NCBI RefSeq assembly: GCF_009602435.1
Contig: NZ_VZDQ01000024.1
Coordinates: 422,407-486,406 of the forward strand
Length of the DNA stretch: 64,000 bases
Origin: Sediminibacillus terrae
GTDB lineage: Bacteria > Bacillota > Bacilli > Bacillales > Amphibacillaceae
Direction of reading: 5' to 3'
The position numbers were made by a program, and so were the translations under genes. Positions 28,411 to 37,555 of the stretch are shown here, piece after piece. Each line of letters begins with the position of its first letter. Positions within the stretch are counted from its first letter, which is position 1. Under the pieces are notes generated by a model that was not told where the DNA came from, did not search any database, and saw only the letters and a list, made by a program, of their open reading frames with translations.

Positions 28411-28794
28411 ATGAGAAATGAGATACCCAGCATTTCAGAGTCGGAGTGGGAAGTGTTGAAAGTACTTTGGCATAAAGCGCCGCAAACAGCAAATGACATC
28501 ATATCCTCTTTGCCGGCCCAAACGACCTGGAAGCCGAAAACAGTGCGCACCCTGTTAGACCGACTAACCAAAAAACAAGTCATCGGCGTTAACAAGGACC
28601 AGCGAGTCTATACGTTTTATCCACTTTATTCGCAAAACGAATGCCAACGCGCCAAAACGGCGTCCTTTGTGAAACGATTTTATGATGGGACGTTCAAATC
28701 GATGCTCGTTCAGTTTATGGAGGACGAGGAATTGTCCGATGAAGATATTAAAGAACTGCAATCTATTTTGGAGAGTAAACAGGATAGACAATAA
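28411..28794 (+). CDS. blaI: BlaI/MecI-type repressor
   Basis: A 127-residue winged-helix repressor of the BlaI/MecI/CopY family. It begins RNEIPSISESEWEVLKVLWH and includes the recognition region KPKTVRTLLDRLTKKQVIGV and a C-terminal dimer region. It should bind the two palindromes at the bla promoter and be cleaved after beta-lactam binding to BlaR1. It follows blaR1 by 22 nt and is followed by a terminator, closing the locus. Confidence 0.93.
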   Translation: MRNEIPSISESEWEVLKVLWHKAPQTANDIISSLPAQTTWKPKTVRTLLDRLTKKQVIGVNKDQRVYTFYPLYSQNECQRAKTASFVKRFYDGTFKSMLVQFMEDEELSDEDIKELQSILESKQDRQ

Positions 28795-28809
28795 CGCTGC
28801 ACTGCTCGA

Positions 28810-28837
28810 AGTGAAGGTTCATACCTTCGCTTTTTTT
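28810..28837 (+). terminator. Terminator after blaI
   Basis: GTGAAGGT / ACCTTCGC stem (one G-T wobble) with a 4-nt loop and seven Ts. Confidence 0.85.
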
Positions 28838-28994
28838 ATGGACTTTCTTCCTATTTCAAGAGCTATTACGATCATCAATTTACAGCCACCTCCCATCCTC
28901 CATCTGATAAAACAGTTCCAAATACCTAAAAATGACGTGCGTTTTTTTATTTTTCTGCTACTATTATAGTATAAAAGGACGAAGGAGAATGGGA

Positions 28995-30458
28995 ATGTCA
29001 ATCGAAGAACTAAACCTCAAAACCTTGAGAAAAAAAAATAACGTCATCTTGATGATGCTGATCCTGTCGGTGATCTTGGGTACCGTCGTGGAGATGAGTT
29101 TAGGAAAACCACTGGAGCTTATTTTGACCATTGCTATCGGCGGTGGAGTACTTTGTATCGTTGTCGCTTTCTTGAATATAACCAAGCGTCTGACTAAACA
29201 ATTGGCCTATTTATCGATAATCGGGTTGGGGATGCTTTTGGGAGCGATTATCATTGTCAGCCCCTCGGAAAACAACCTTTCTTTGATTTACTTTTTGTTG
29301 ATTTGTTCCGCCCTTTATATGAACCTGATCCTCTATGCCATCGGTACGGTTTTCGGAGTCGGTTTGCTCATTTTCGCTTTTACTTTAAACGGAGATGTCT
29401 ATTCATCCGATATCGGCACCTATTTGCTATTGTTTTCTTTAGCTGTCATTGTTCTATTCTTTCAACAAAAAATCATGGGCAGCCTGGAAAAGAACCTCAG
29501 CTCCACCCAGATTGCCATGGCAGAAAAACTGGAAAAGGAAGAAGCACAGCGTGTCACGTTAGCAGATAACTCGGAAGTCATTGCAGCGAATATGCGTAAG
29601 ATAGAAGGACAATCGGAAGAAGAGAAAGCGGTGACCCGTGAGCTCAACATGGCGCTTCAAGAGATGGCGTCTGGAACCCAGTCACAGGAAAATGCCATCA
29701 CCGATATCACAAATGCGATTGAAAGCACCGCAAATCAAGTGAACGTGATGAATGGCCGAGTAGACCAAATTATCGACTCGACCACTCACATGACATCACA
29801 AATCGATGAAGGGCGTTCGCAGTCGCAACTACTGAGTGACCAAATGGACGAATTCAAGCAGTTTATCCAATTAACGCAAAAGAATATGCAGCAGCTCAGC
29901 GGAAATATCGAGTCCTCCCTTGGATCCATCCAGGCAATTCAGGAGATTACTTCCCAAACGAATCTCCTTGCACTGAATGCATCCATCGAGGCGGCAAGGG
30001 CTGGAGAAGCCGGAAAAGGATTCTCCGTAGTAGCCGAGGAAATCCGGAAACTTGCTGAAACAACCGATTCAACCGCTGTCCAGATCTCTACTACACTGAA
30101 TGAAATTCATTCGAACAATCTGGATACACAAGACCAAATGAGTAATGTCGCGAGTAAAATGGATGAAAATATCGAAGGCACAATCAAAAACAAAGCGATC
30201 TTTGAATCGATAGAAAAGTCGATCGCCAATTTGAAACAGGAAATCCATTCATTTAGCACCGTCGCGAAAAAAATTGATCAAGAAACCGGGTCCATCGAAG
30301 GAGCGGTCAGCGAATTTGCTTCCATCTTACAACAAGCCTCCGCTTCTCTGGAAGAAATTTCGGCAACCGTCCAATCCCAAACGGAAAATAAAGAACAGCT
30401 TGCCCAATTGATCCAAGACACTAATAAAGCCACGCAAAACCTTGCCGATCTTTTTTAA
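28995..30458 (+). CDS. Methyl-accepting chemotaxis-type receptor without external sensor domain
   Basis: A 487-residue receptor. The first 175 residues form six membrane helices with very short loops and no extracellular ligand domain or HAMP motif, unlike classical receptors. Residues about 200-487 are the long coiled-coil signalling domain with the highly conserved tip [20 protein letters not shown] and [16 protein letters not shown]. It presumably senses a membrane-related or energy cue and feeds CheA/CheW. ATG 28995 fits the GAAGGAGA ribosome site better than the upstream in-frame codons. Monocistronic, ended by a hairpin at 30483. Confidence 0.88.
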   Translation: MSIEELNLKTLRKKNNVILMMLILSVILGTVVEMSLGKPLELILTIAIGGGVLCIVVAFLNITKRLTKQLAYLSIIGLGMLLGAIIIVSPSENNLSLIYFLLICSALYMNLILYAIGTVFGVGLLIFAFTLNGDVYSSDIGTYLLLFSLAVIVLFFQQKIMGSLEKNLSSTQIAMAEKLEKEEAQRVTLADNSEVIAANMRKIEGQSEEEKAVTRELNMALQEMASGTQSQENAITDITNAIESTANQVNVMNGRVDQIIDSTTHMTSQIDEGRSQSQLLSDQMDEFKQFIQLTQKNMQQLSGNIESSLGSIQAIQEITSQTNLLALNASIEAARAGEAGKGFSVVAEEIRKLAETTDSTAVQISTTLNEIHSNNLDTQDQMSNVASKMDENIEGTIKNKAIFESIEKSIANLKQEIHSFSTVAKKIDQETGSIEGAVSEFASILQQASASLEEISATVQSQTENKEQLAQLIQDTNKATQNLADLF

Positions 30459-30482
30459 AACGGGAATTCTTTCACAGGAGAA

Positions 30483-30524
30483 ACGGCCTTGCCCCTGCTA
30501 CCAACAGGGACAAGGCCGTCGTTT
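30483..30524. terminator. Bidirectional terminator between receptor and XRE genes
   Basis: ACGGCCTTG-C-CCCTG / CAGGG-A-CAAGGCCGT with a 7-nt loop and one mismatch; followed by CGTTTTATT on the plus strand, and T-rich on the other. Confidence 0.8.
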
Positions 30525-30536
30525 TATTTACCTGTT

Positions 30537-30989
30537 CTAATCTTGTTTGTACTTCTCTTTCACCATACCGGCACCGATTCCTCCCCCGACCATGAGAATC
30601 AGTGGTCCGAAATTCCATAAAAAGGACCCGCCATACAAAGACAAATCCCATCCCGCTACCTTATTCAAAAGGATGACTACCAACTTAATCACCAAAAGAA
30701 CGGCCCCGATTAAAAATACGATGTCAAAAAACTCCTTCAGTTTCGGATAAGCCAATTGCCTGCTATCGTTTATCACTTTTTCCTTCAGATCCTCATCACT
30801 TCTCAATAATTCATCAATCGTGATTCCGAATAGGTCGCTCAATTTCATGATGATTTCAATGCTGGGAAAATTCTGGCCATTTTCCCACTTTGAAATAGAC
30901 TGCCGGCTTACAAAAAGTTTTTCGGCCAAATCTTCCTGGGACCAGCCCTTATCTTTTCTTTCCTTTTTTAGCTTATCTGCAAAGTTCAT
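30537..30989 (-). CDS. XRE-family regulator with membrane anchor
   Basis: A 150-residue protein with an N-terminal Cro/CI-type helix-turn-helix (about 3-60, WSQEDLAEKLFVSRQSISKW) and two C-terminal membrane helices (about 85-110 and 120-140). Such membrane-tethered regulators are common in Bacillota, often near ABC transporters, and usually respond to envelope cues. ATG 30989 follows AAAGGTGA; the longer frame from 31130 crosses a repeat-like stretch and has no ribosome site. No obvious target gene is adjacent. Confidence 0.83.
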   Translation of the reverse strand: MNFADKLKKERKDKGWSQEDLAEKLFVSRQSISKWENGQNFPSIEIIMKLSDLFGITIDELLRSDEDLKEKVINDSRQLAYPKLKEFFDIVFLIGAVLLVIKLVVILLNKVAGWDLSLYGGSFLWNFGPLILMVGGGIGAGMVKEKYKQD

Positions 30990-31062
30990 GTCACCATTCA
31001 CCTTTCTGTTGTCTATGTGTCCATTATGGTTATAGCGGAAGCAAAAAGTAAAGATAGCTCTG

Positions 31063-31145
31063 GTTGCAACTCGGAGCACGCTAAGGTTGCTGGTTGAAAA
31101 ACCTTGGTTCAACGGGTTGGGAGCACCCAACCAAATTTAGGTTGT
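31063..31145. repeat. GGTTG-rich intergenic sequence
   Basis: A short run in which GGTTG recurs six or more times (CTGGTTGCAACTC, AGGTTGCTGGTTGAA, CTTGGTTCAACGGGTTGGG). It looks like a degraded repeat, but only one example is in the window. Confidence 0.35.
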
Positions 31146-31176
31146 AGGTATATTTTTTTCATTAAAAAACGCAAAA

Positions 31177-31204
31177 AAGCATCGGCACATGGTTGCCGAT
31201 GCTT
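31177..31204 (-). terminator. Terminator of the symporter operon
   Basis: Perfect 10-bp arms AAGCATCGGC / GCCGATGCTT; on the minus strand followed by six Ts, 11 nt after the last stop. Confidence 0.87.
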
Positions 31205-31214
31205 TTCCCGTAAT

Positions 31215-31655
31215 CTATTCAGCCAGATACTCCTCAGTCGCTGCTCTTCTAATAAAATGACCGGATCCAAGCCATGCCGATAATGCAAAAATCAGATAAA
31301 TAGCTTGTGTGGCCTGAGCACCCTGCAAGAGCACTTGTAATCCCATTCCAAGTCCCAGTGCGGGGATCACCACCAGAAAGGTGCGAAAGATGCGTTCAAA
31401 CCCTTTGTGAGAAGGCAATGGCCAGATACGCGAAAATGCGATTCCGAGCAGGACACCCCATACCGTCACCACAAAAAGCTGGATGAGCACCAGTGGTGTT
31501 GGAAATGGCCAGTCTAACGCGTAAGAGCCTATTAGGTAAAACAGCTCCAAAAACAGCGTGATGCCGATTGCTTTGCGAAAAGTTTGCAGTCCCATCCAAG
31601 GATGAAACCATACGAGTACTGTGGCCGAAATGGCGATGATATTTATTAGATCCAA
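31215..31655 (-). CDS. Small membrane protein, third gene of symporter operon
   Basis: A 146-residue membrane protein with four to five helices and no recognised domain. TTG at 31655 is preferred since AAGGGGG lies 5-6 nt upstream; GTG at 31664 would leave no spacing. It follows the symporter stop by 30 nt and is followed at once by the operon terminator, so it is very likely co-transcribed with the two symporter subunits. A role in assembly or activity of the symporter is suggested by position only. Confidence 0.7.
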   Translation of the reverse strand: MDLINIIAISATVLVWFHPWMGLQTFRKAIGITLFLELFYLIGSYALDWPFPTPLVLIQLFVVTVWGVLLGIAFSRIWPLPSHKGFERIFRTFLVVIPALGLGMGLQVLLQGAQATQAIYLIFALSAWLGSGHFIRRAATEEYLAE

Positions 31656-31685
31656 CGTATCCACCCCCTTCTCATCAATGGCTAA

Positions 31686-33395
31686 TCAGTTATCTTCTGT
31701 CGTTGCAGCGATTTCCAGCTCGCTGTCGACTTCAGGTGCCCGGACATTTTCTATCAGCTGCTGGATTTCCACTGGAGGTGCAGGCGTATTCCGGGAGACA
31801 ATGAAACTCACGATAAAGTTTAATGCCATTCCGATAACACCCACTCCTTGGGCATTGATGCCAAAGAAGCTGTCCAAAATAGCTCCATCGGTTCCAAAAA
31901 TCGATTCCGAGAGAATCAGCCCGATCATCAGAAGCGTGAAAATCAAGCCTGTCAGAATACCGGCGATGGCCCCTTCTTTATTCATCCGCTTATCGAAAAT
32001 TCCGAGCAGGATAACCGGGAACAGACTCGCCGCACCTAACCCGAATGCCAAAGCAACGACCTCTCCGGCAAACCCTGGCGGATTGATGCCGACATAGGCG
32101 GCAATCAACAGAGCGACCAATAAGGTAATCCGACCGACCCGCAGTCTTTGTTTTTCAGAAGCATCTTTATTAAATATCCGATAATAAATATCGTGCGAGA
32201 CTGCACTCGACATGGTGATCAACAACCCGGACGCAGTAGACAGGGCTGCCGCCAAACCACCTGTTGCCACGAGTGCGATAATAAACGGTGCTAAGTTGGC
32301 AACTTCAGGCGTGGAAAGCACAATGATGTCTCCATCGATGACGACTTCATTGTCTGCTTCTCCTTCTGAAAAATTGACGATTCCATCGCCGTTGAGATCA
32401 TTGAATTGGAGTAACCCGGTTGTTTCCCATTTGTTCACCCAGTCGATGTTTTGCACTTCCTCCAATGGTTGATCTGCGATAGTATTGATCAGGTTGTACT
32501 TCGCAAACGCGCCGACGGCCGGAGCTGTTAAATAAAGCAGGGCAATGAAAATGATCGCCCATACCGCTGACCAACGGGCGGCCCGGACATTTTTGACGGT
32601 ATAGAAACGGACGATGACGTGTGGAAGCCCAGCGGTTCCGGCCATTAATGCCAACGTGATCATGAACACATTGAGCATGGATAAATCGGTGAAAGGTGCC
32701 ATGTACTCTGTCATACCAAGGTCGATCTGGATGGAAGTCAGCCGATCCACGATATCACTGCCGGTAAGTGCCAGCTGTGGAACTGGATTACCTGTCAATT
32801 GTAGCGAAATGGCGATGGCGGGGATTAAAAAGGCGATGATGATGACGAAATATTGGGTTGCTTGTGTCCAGGTGATTCCCTTCATCCCTCCAAGAAGGGC
32901 AAAGAAACCGACAATGGCCATTCCAATTAATACACCAATGATGATGTCCACTTGTAAATAGCGGCTAAAGACAATACCGACACCGCGCATTTGTCCTGAA
33001 ATATAAGTGAGTGAAATAAAGATTGTCGCTATCGCTGCGACCGTACGGGCAGAGCTGGAATAAAACCGGTCCCCGATAAAATCGGGCACGGTGAATTTTC
33101 CGAACTTCCTTAAGTATGGTGCCAATAATAAGGCCAACAAAACATATCCGCCAGTCCAGCCCATCAAGTAGATGGTTCCATCATATCCTAAAAACGCAAC
33201 AAGTCCCGCCATGGAAATAAACGATGCAGCGGACATCCAATCCGCAGCAATCGCGGCTCCGTTCGCCACTGTCGGAACATTTTGTCCTGCCACATAAAAG
33301 CTGGACGTATCCTTCACCCTCGACCACCAGCCGATCCCTGTATAGAGACCGAACGTAATCAACACCATGATGATGGTAATTGCTTCTACACTCAA
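31686..33395 (-). CDS. Sodium/solute symporter, large subunit (ActP-like)
   Basis: A 569-residue SSS-family symporter with about 13 helices. Family motifs include FYVAGQNVPTVANGAAIAADW, SFISMAGLVAFLGYDG and the transport core GGMKGITWTQATQYF. It belongs to the branch (ActP/VC_2705-like) that works with a DUF4212 small subunit, and members take up acetate or other short carboxylates with sodium. An unusual inserted hydrophilic loop (DLNGDGIVNFSEGEADNE) resembles a calcium-binding EF-hand-like motif. TTG 33395 is chosen since AGGGAGG lies 7 nt upstream. Confidence 0.88.
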   Translation of the reverse strand: MSVEAITIIMVLITFGLYTGIGWWSRVKDTSSFYVAGQNVPTVANGAAIAADWMSAASFISMAGLVAFLGYDGTIYLMGWTGGYVLLALLLAPYLRKFGKFTVPDFIGDRFYSSSARTVAAIATIFISLTYISGQMRGVGIVFSRYLQVDIIIGVLIGMAIVGFFALLGGMKGITWTQATQYFVIIIAFLIPAIAISLQLTGNPVPQLALTGSDIVDRLTSIQIDLGMTEYMAPFTDLSMLNVFMITLALMAGTAGLPHVIVRFYTVKNVRAARWSAVWAIIFIALLYLTAPAVGAFAKYNLINTIADQPLEEVQNIDWVNKWETTGLLQFNDLNGDGIVNFSEGEADNEVVIDGDIIVLSTPEVANLAPFIIALVATGGLAAALSTASGLLITMSSAVSHDIYYRIFNKDASEKQRLRVGRITLLVALLIAAYVGINPPGFAGEVVALAFGLGAASLFPVILLGIFDKRMNKEGAIAGILTGLIFTLLMIGLILSESIFGTDGAILDSFFGINAQGVGVIGMALNFIVSFIVSRNTPAPPVEIQQLIENVRAPEVDSELEIAATTEDN

Positions 33396-33425
33396 TGCCA
33401 TACCTCCCTGCAAATTTATTTCTTT

Positions 33426-33710
33426 TTACTGATCCTTCTTTTCATAATACTCCCGGTCCAATTTGTCCATTCTGATGGCATAGCTTAAAATTAACAGGAT
33501 AAATACCAGGATAGCGCCCTGCTGTGCAATCCAGAATGACAACGTCACTCCGAAAAAGGGAACTTCGTTTAAAGGAGCGGCAAAAAGCACACCTCCACCT
33601 AAGCCAACAAGAAACCAAATCACTAGTAAAAACGAAATGAACTTGATGTTTTTCTTCCAATACCAATTCTGCTTGTCATCAAGTGTTTGTACTTTTTCCG
33701 GTTCTCCCAT
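33426..33710 (-). CDS. Symporter small subunit (DUF4212)
   Basis: A 94-residue DUF4212 protein with two helices (about 28-50 and 62-85), preceded by an amphipathic N-terminus (QNWYWKKNIKFI). DUF4212 proteins are encoded directly before SSS symporters and are required as small subunits. AAAGGAGG lies 7 nt before ATG 33710. It is the first gene of a three-gene operon; a cre-like site lies about 75 nt upstream. Confidence 0.9.
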   Translation of the reverse strand: MGEPEKVQTLDDKQNWYWKKNIKFISFLLVIWFLVGLGGGVLFAAPLNEVPFFGVTLSFWIAQQGAILVFILLILSYAIRMDKLDREYYEKKDQ

Positions 33711-34529
33711 TGTCCAGCCTCCTTTGATTTTCATTCATCATCAAGCCAATGACTTACCGTCCAATAGATTTTGTTACCAGATAATTTAAAGCGCTTACAA
33801 AATTCCGGAAATAAATCACCCCCTTGAAGGCCATGAATCTTTGAAGTTTCTTTTTATTTATATGAAATAATCACGTTTTTATTTTTAGATAATTCCAAAA
33901 TCTCAAGAACCAAGTATGGTAGTAAAGACTGTCAGTGAAGGTGGAAATCAACATGGTGCACAAAAAGTTTTGATGTCGCTATCCTGCTTTTCCGGCACTA
34001 TAGCTTAATCAAGATGGATGGGAACCCGGATTTAAGTTCATTGATTTTGCCCCGTCAATGACGGAACGGGGGAAGCAATGGACTTAATAGGGATTGTTTC
34101 CAAGTGTAAGATGTTCTGAGGTATAAATGTGTGGTGTCTACTATTCAATGAAGCTAACTAGACCTTGATCTTGCGAGAGCGGTGGAACCGGCATTCCAGA
34201 TTGGGATTTCGGCTGGAATATTTAACATAGTGAGAACTAGGTTAATATTTCGACAGCCAAGCTAATTCTCCTCCCTTTCCTTTAAATTACCGCTTATATT
34301 TTTGCAATCTGTTCAGCAAGGTGATCGCTTCTTCATTCTTCTGAATGGATACAACGAATTAACCTGGGCGCAACTAAATATTTGAACAGTTACCTTTGGT
34401 TTTAAAGGAATTTAATACAGTATATGGAAACATATGATACACTATGGTTACTCAGATACACAACATAAACATTCCTTTTATCAGCTGATGAGCAAAAGAC
34501 TTATAGAATAATTGACAGGGAGGGGTCCG
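33711..34529. other. Long spacer between symporter operon and small membrane protein gene
   Basis: About 820 bp. The left end holds the symporter promoter region with the cre-like site. From about 33900 to 34500 I find no supported gene, repeat or RNA. A GGTGGAACCGG stretch at about 34180 recalls a T-box core but no T-box stems or terminator accompany it. The region may be decayed coding sequence. Confidence 0.5.
33786..33800 (-). promoter_or_regulatory. cre-like site upstream of symporter operon
   Basis: On the minus strand TTGTAAGCGCTTTAA matches the catabolite-responsive element consensus WTGNAANCGNWNNCW at all but one fixed position. Control of an acetate-type uptake operon by CcpA would be typical. 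Confidence 0.6.
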
Positions 34530-34733
34530 ATGGAAGTCTTGATTTTTGTACTTCCGATTATTTCAATTTTGATTGGACTGTACTTTATAACATTAGGACT
34601 ATGGGAATTAAGAGAGGGCACAAATAGAAAACAATACGTAAAGTATATGTTCACCGGCTTATTTTTGCTGGTTATTTTAACTCCGATGATCTGGGTTTTT
34701 GGAAATAGTTTTTTATTTACCCTAATGAGTTAA
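34530..34733 (+). CDS. Small two-helix membrane protein
   Basis: A 67-residue protein with two hydrophobic segments (VLIFVLPIISILIGLYFITL and FTGLFLLVILTPMIWVFG) joined by a charged loop. AGGGAGGGG lies 5 nt before ATG 34530, a very strong ribosome site, which supports a real gene. No family recognised; it stands alone next to structured repeat copy 4. Confidence 0.6.
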   Translation: MEVLIFVLPIISILIGLYFITLGLWELREGTNRKQYVKYMFTGLFLLVILTPMIWVFGNSFLFTLMS

Positions 34734-35117
34734 GTATGAGGAAAATGGACTCAAAGTATTAAATCACCTTTTATCCAGTTGTTTGATGCGTGCTTCGTAT
34801 CGCTACGGCAAGATACTACGCGTTCCACGGGCATGGCTTCATCTTCCTCAGAAAGCACCAACCGCTTTCTTGCGGAAATTTCAGCTCATGCTGTTCCCGT
34901 AGGAGTCTCCGTATCTTGCCTTCGCTAGGTTTTCGTGGTCTGATTTCTACATGATCTAGACAAATTCTTCTATCTGTGTTTGATTTCTAAACAGTGACGA
35001 AGAAGAAAAAATCAACAGGAATTCTTCAGAAATTGGAGGGTGCAGTTCAACAGCATAGTAAGGAAAATGCCCTTAGTTCCCATGCAGATCAGCTTTCTAT
35101 CAAACAATTGACTAAGT
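34734..35117. other. Spacer carrying structured repeat copy 4
   Basis: About 380 bp with element 34807-34920 and a right flank (34920-35000) that resembles the flank of copy 2. No other feature was seen. Confidence 0.6.
34807..34920 (+). repeat. Structured dispersed element, copy 4
   Basis: A 114-bp element with perfect 10-bp complementary ends GGCAAGATAC / GTATCTTGCC, inner pairs CCACGGG with CCCGTAGG, CATGGC with GCTCATG, and hairpin AGAAAGC (34850) / GCTTTCT (34864). Where copies 2 and 4 differ (CACG versus CATG) the opposite arm differs to match (CGTG versus CATG). Confidence 0.85.
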
Positions 35118-35789
35118 TTAATGGATTTTCATCAATTGAATGAGCCGTTTAACTTCTTCTTCCTCGCCTGGTTCAACGTAGACTTTCTCCGTGTCTTCGA
35201 TAATACCTTCTGTGTACTCCTTCATGAAGTTTTCATCTACATTAGGATCGCCGCTTTCCCAGCGCAATGGCACGTTATATACATTGATTGTTCCGTCACC
35301 GTTGCTGCTATATGTAACAGAACCATCCACTAACCGGGAACCTGCTAACTGGATGACATCCTCCGGATAGACAGCACTCGTCTCATCGTCGGGATTGATC
35401 AGCTCGCCAGCTGATATACGATGAACATTCAGTTCATCGATTTCCTGATTCGGCCCTAGCTGCAGCCAAACCCTTGCGTATTCGATTTCCTCTGAAGAAT
35501 ATTCTCCCAACGGATCGCTTTCTTCACTTCCAGCGTTCTCAGATGAACTTTTGTTGCTTGTTGTTTCCGAACTTGAAGAAGTATCCTCCGATTCAGTCTC
35601 TTCTGAATCCGTCGAGGAATCTAAAACATCTTCCTCTTCAGCTGGTTCGTCTGACTTTTCTTCCGATTCGACAGCGGCATCCTTTTCCGCGGTTTCTGAT
35701 TCTTCTTTGGAACTGCCACACCCCGTAAGCAACAGGACAAACCCCAATAAGGCAAGACTGCAGCATATAAGTTTTAAGCGTTTTTCCAT
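35118..35789 (-). CDS. Lipoprotein with acidic Ser-rich linker
   Basis: A 223-residue lipoprotein with lipobox LLTGC (Cys24). Residues about 25-95 are a long, low-complexity Glu/Ser/Asp/Thr linker (disordered spacer through the cell wall), followed by a compact domain starting SSEEIEYARVWLQLGP and ending KRLIQLMKIH. The domain recalls other Bacillaceae lipoproteins of unknown function; I cannot name it. Monocistronic. Confidence 0.7.
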   Translation of the reverse strand: MEKRLKLICCSLALLGFVLLLTGCGSSKEESETAEKDAAVESEEKSDEPAEEEDVLDSSTDSEETESEDTSSSSETTSNKSSSENAGSEESDPLGEYSSEEIEYARVWLQLGPNQEIDELNVHRISAGELINPDDETSAVYPEDVIQLAGSRLVDGSVTYSSNGDGTINVYNVPLRWESGDPNVDENFMKEYTEGIIEDTEKVYVEPGEEEEVKRLIQLMKIH

Positions 35790-36391
35790 TCCGTCACCCC
35801 TTTCCTGTACTCATAACTTAGCATACCGAGTTCTGATGTCAACGAACTAAAGAAATGAGTTCTCACACAAAAACTTTCTGGTTATTAAGTATTATGATCC
35901 ACCTAGACTCTTACATTATATACCACCATTTTTTCAATCAAAGTACATTAGAATGGTTAATAGTTATCGAATTGGATATTCCCTTAAAAAGTGGATAATG
36001 AGGTAATTCGTCTCTATGAATATTCATATGATAGTTAAAACATCCCCACCCAGCCATATGGTTGTATAGAAGGGTGAATCTAATAATGGAAAGCAAGCAC
36101 TCAATTAATAACCTTATAGCAAATCCCTGATGGTGTAGGGTAAGAATTTATTCGTTAAATTTCAATAATTTCGAATATAATATTTCCTCAATGAAAACTT
36201 TTTATAAGACATTAGATTATTTTATACCAATTCAATTAGTATTTTTTATCTACAATAAAATGTCAAAATAAGTCGATAGACTCCCACTATTAGCCTATCG
36301 AAAAAAATTGGAAAAGATTGTTACCCTAATAACAGAGATACCTTTTGCTTATTTTAAGGTGTCTAACAATATTTTAATAGGGGGAATTCTC
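35790..36391. other. AT-rich spacer upstream of the secreted-protein pair
   Basis: About 600 bp of notably AT-rich sequence with no gene. A hairpin TCGATAG / CTATCGA sits near 36273-36303. Base composition changes here relative to both sides, marking the left edge of a possible acquired island that runs to about 37900. Confidence 0.5.
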
Positions 36392-37057
36392 ATGAGTTAT
36401 CTCAAGAAATCGTTGGTTGGCAAGGCTTTCGTGGTGTTAACAATTTTCTCAATGATTTTTACCTTAGTAGGGCCTTCCGTAAGTGCTACAACTACTACAC
36501 AGGAGAAATCAAATGAAGCAATGAAAAAAGTAAATCTCAGTGATATCGAATTAAGCCAAAGTGAACAAGAATTTTTAGATAAAGTTATTTCAGTTGGGGA
36601 GTTTTTCGTGCCCAACAAAAAAGATAATACGCTAGACATTAGCCTAACAAAGAAAGAATTAATCAACGACTACAATTTTTCTGAAGAAGACTATAAAAAA
36701 TTAAATGACAATGTTCTAAATTATAAATTACCTCAAGCCTCAAAACGTACTGTAACACCTCAATTCCATGTAGAAAATGGAGCTTTATATATAAGTCACA
36801 CTGATTTAGTAGGAGGGGCGTTTGGTTTAGTTGCGGCAGCTCAGGCGGGTCCTTATGCATTGCAGGCAGCTTTAATTGCTCTTGGATCTGCCACATCAGG
36901 CCCTGTAGGAACAGTTGTGACTACAATTCTCGGAATTCTTTCTGTACCCTCTTTGACCACCTTATCCGGCATGATTATTTGGGCGCTAGGAAGTGGACAA
37001 GGTGTATATATTAAACCAGTATTTAGTTACCCTCCTTTAGAACTTGGATACTGGTAG
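36392..37057 (+). CDS. Secreted protein with hydrophobic Gly/Ala-rich C-terminus (bacteriocin-like?)
   Basis: A 221-residue exported protein. Residues 1-33 are a signal peptide (SLVGKAFVVLTIFSMIFTLV, cut near VSA-T). A charged segment (about 35-125) leads to a KR pair (ASKR-TVTPQF) and then about 100 residues dominated by Gly, Ala, Leu and Val (GGAFGLVAAAQAGPYALQAA, TSGPVGTVVTTILGILS) ending GVYIKPVFSYPPLELGYW. This pro-region plus hydrophobic tail suggests a processed, membrane-active peptide, but no known bacteriocin motif is present. AGGGGG precedes ATG 36392. A small membrane protein gene follows, as immunity genes often do. AT-rich compared with the neighbours. Confidence 0.6.
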   Translation: MSYLKKSLVGKAFVVLTIFSMIFTLVGPSVSATTTTQEKSNEAMKKVNLSDIELSQSEQEFLDKVISVGEFFVPNKKDNTLDISLTKKELINDYNFSEEDYKKLNDNVLNYKLPQASKRTVTPQFHVENGALYISHTDLVGGAFGLVAAAQAGPYALQAALIALGSATSGPVGTVVTTILGILSVPSLTTLSGMIIWALGSGQGVYIKPVFSYPPLELGYW

Positions 37058-37086
37058 AAATGGAAGAATTATCACCTATAAATAAG

Positions 37087-37110
37087 AGAGATCCTTAAAG
37101 GGTCTCTTTT
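37087..37110 (+). terminator. Terminator after secreted hydrophobic protein
   Basis: AGAGATCC / GGGTCTCT (one wobble) with a 5-nt loop, followed by TTTATTTAG. It separates this gene from the next one, though partial read-through is possible. Confidence 0.75.
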
Positions 37111-37189
37111 ATTTAGTAAGTGTTTATTTTCAATGGGTTAGCCTATGTTAGTATATAAGTACTTAGAGTTGATGGAGGTTGGTTCCTTT

Positions 37190-37555
37190 ATGGGAAAGTA
37201 TGTACTTAAAAAAAACAAAAGATCATTACACCTTAATTCTTGGTTTGGCTATGTGTTGATTGCAGCAAGCATAGCGGGTTATTTTGGATACTACCTTCCA
37301 AATGATGATGCATTTATATGGCAATGGGTAATATTATCATTAGCAGGTGTTTTATTCTTAAGCTATAAAAATATCAAACTTAAAAAAAATAAACTGAGGA
37401 CCGTGATTTTAGACATTTTGTACATGATAGTTTTAACATTAATAGCAAGCATACCTTGGCCAAGGGGTTTATCAATACTTTTGATGATTTTTGTGGCTGG
37501 TCTCTTAGTTCCTCTATTAATGCATCTTGCATTTCAACCTTGGTCAAAAAAATAA
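37190..37555 (+). CDS. Small four-helix membrane protein (possible immunity partner)
   Basis: A 121-residue membrane protein with four helices and a basic N-terminus (MGKYVLKKNKRSLHLNSW). ATG 37190 is behind GGAGG with an 11-nt gap, somewhat long. Size, charge pattern and position after a secreted hydrophobic protein resemble bacteriocin immunity proteins, but no family motif is recognised, so this is inference from context. Confidence 0.55.
   Translation: MGKYVLKKNKRSLHLNSWFGYVLIAASIAGYFGYYLPNDDAFIWQWVILSLAGVLFLSYKNIKLKKNKLRTVILDILYMIVLTLIASIPWPRGLSILLMIFVAGLLVPLLMHLAFQPWSKK

Noticed and set aside
34170..34210. GGTGGAACCGG stretch resembling a T-box core
   Set aside because: No specifier stem, no terminator/antiterminator pair and no amino acid gene downstream.
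36273..36303. TCGATAG / CTATCGA hairpin as a terminator
   Set aside because: A long 17-nt loop and A tract, not T tract, on the plus strand; no gene ends there.
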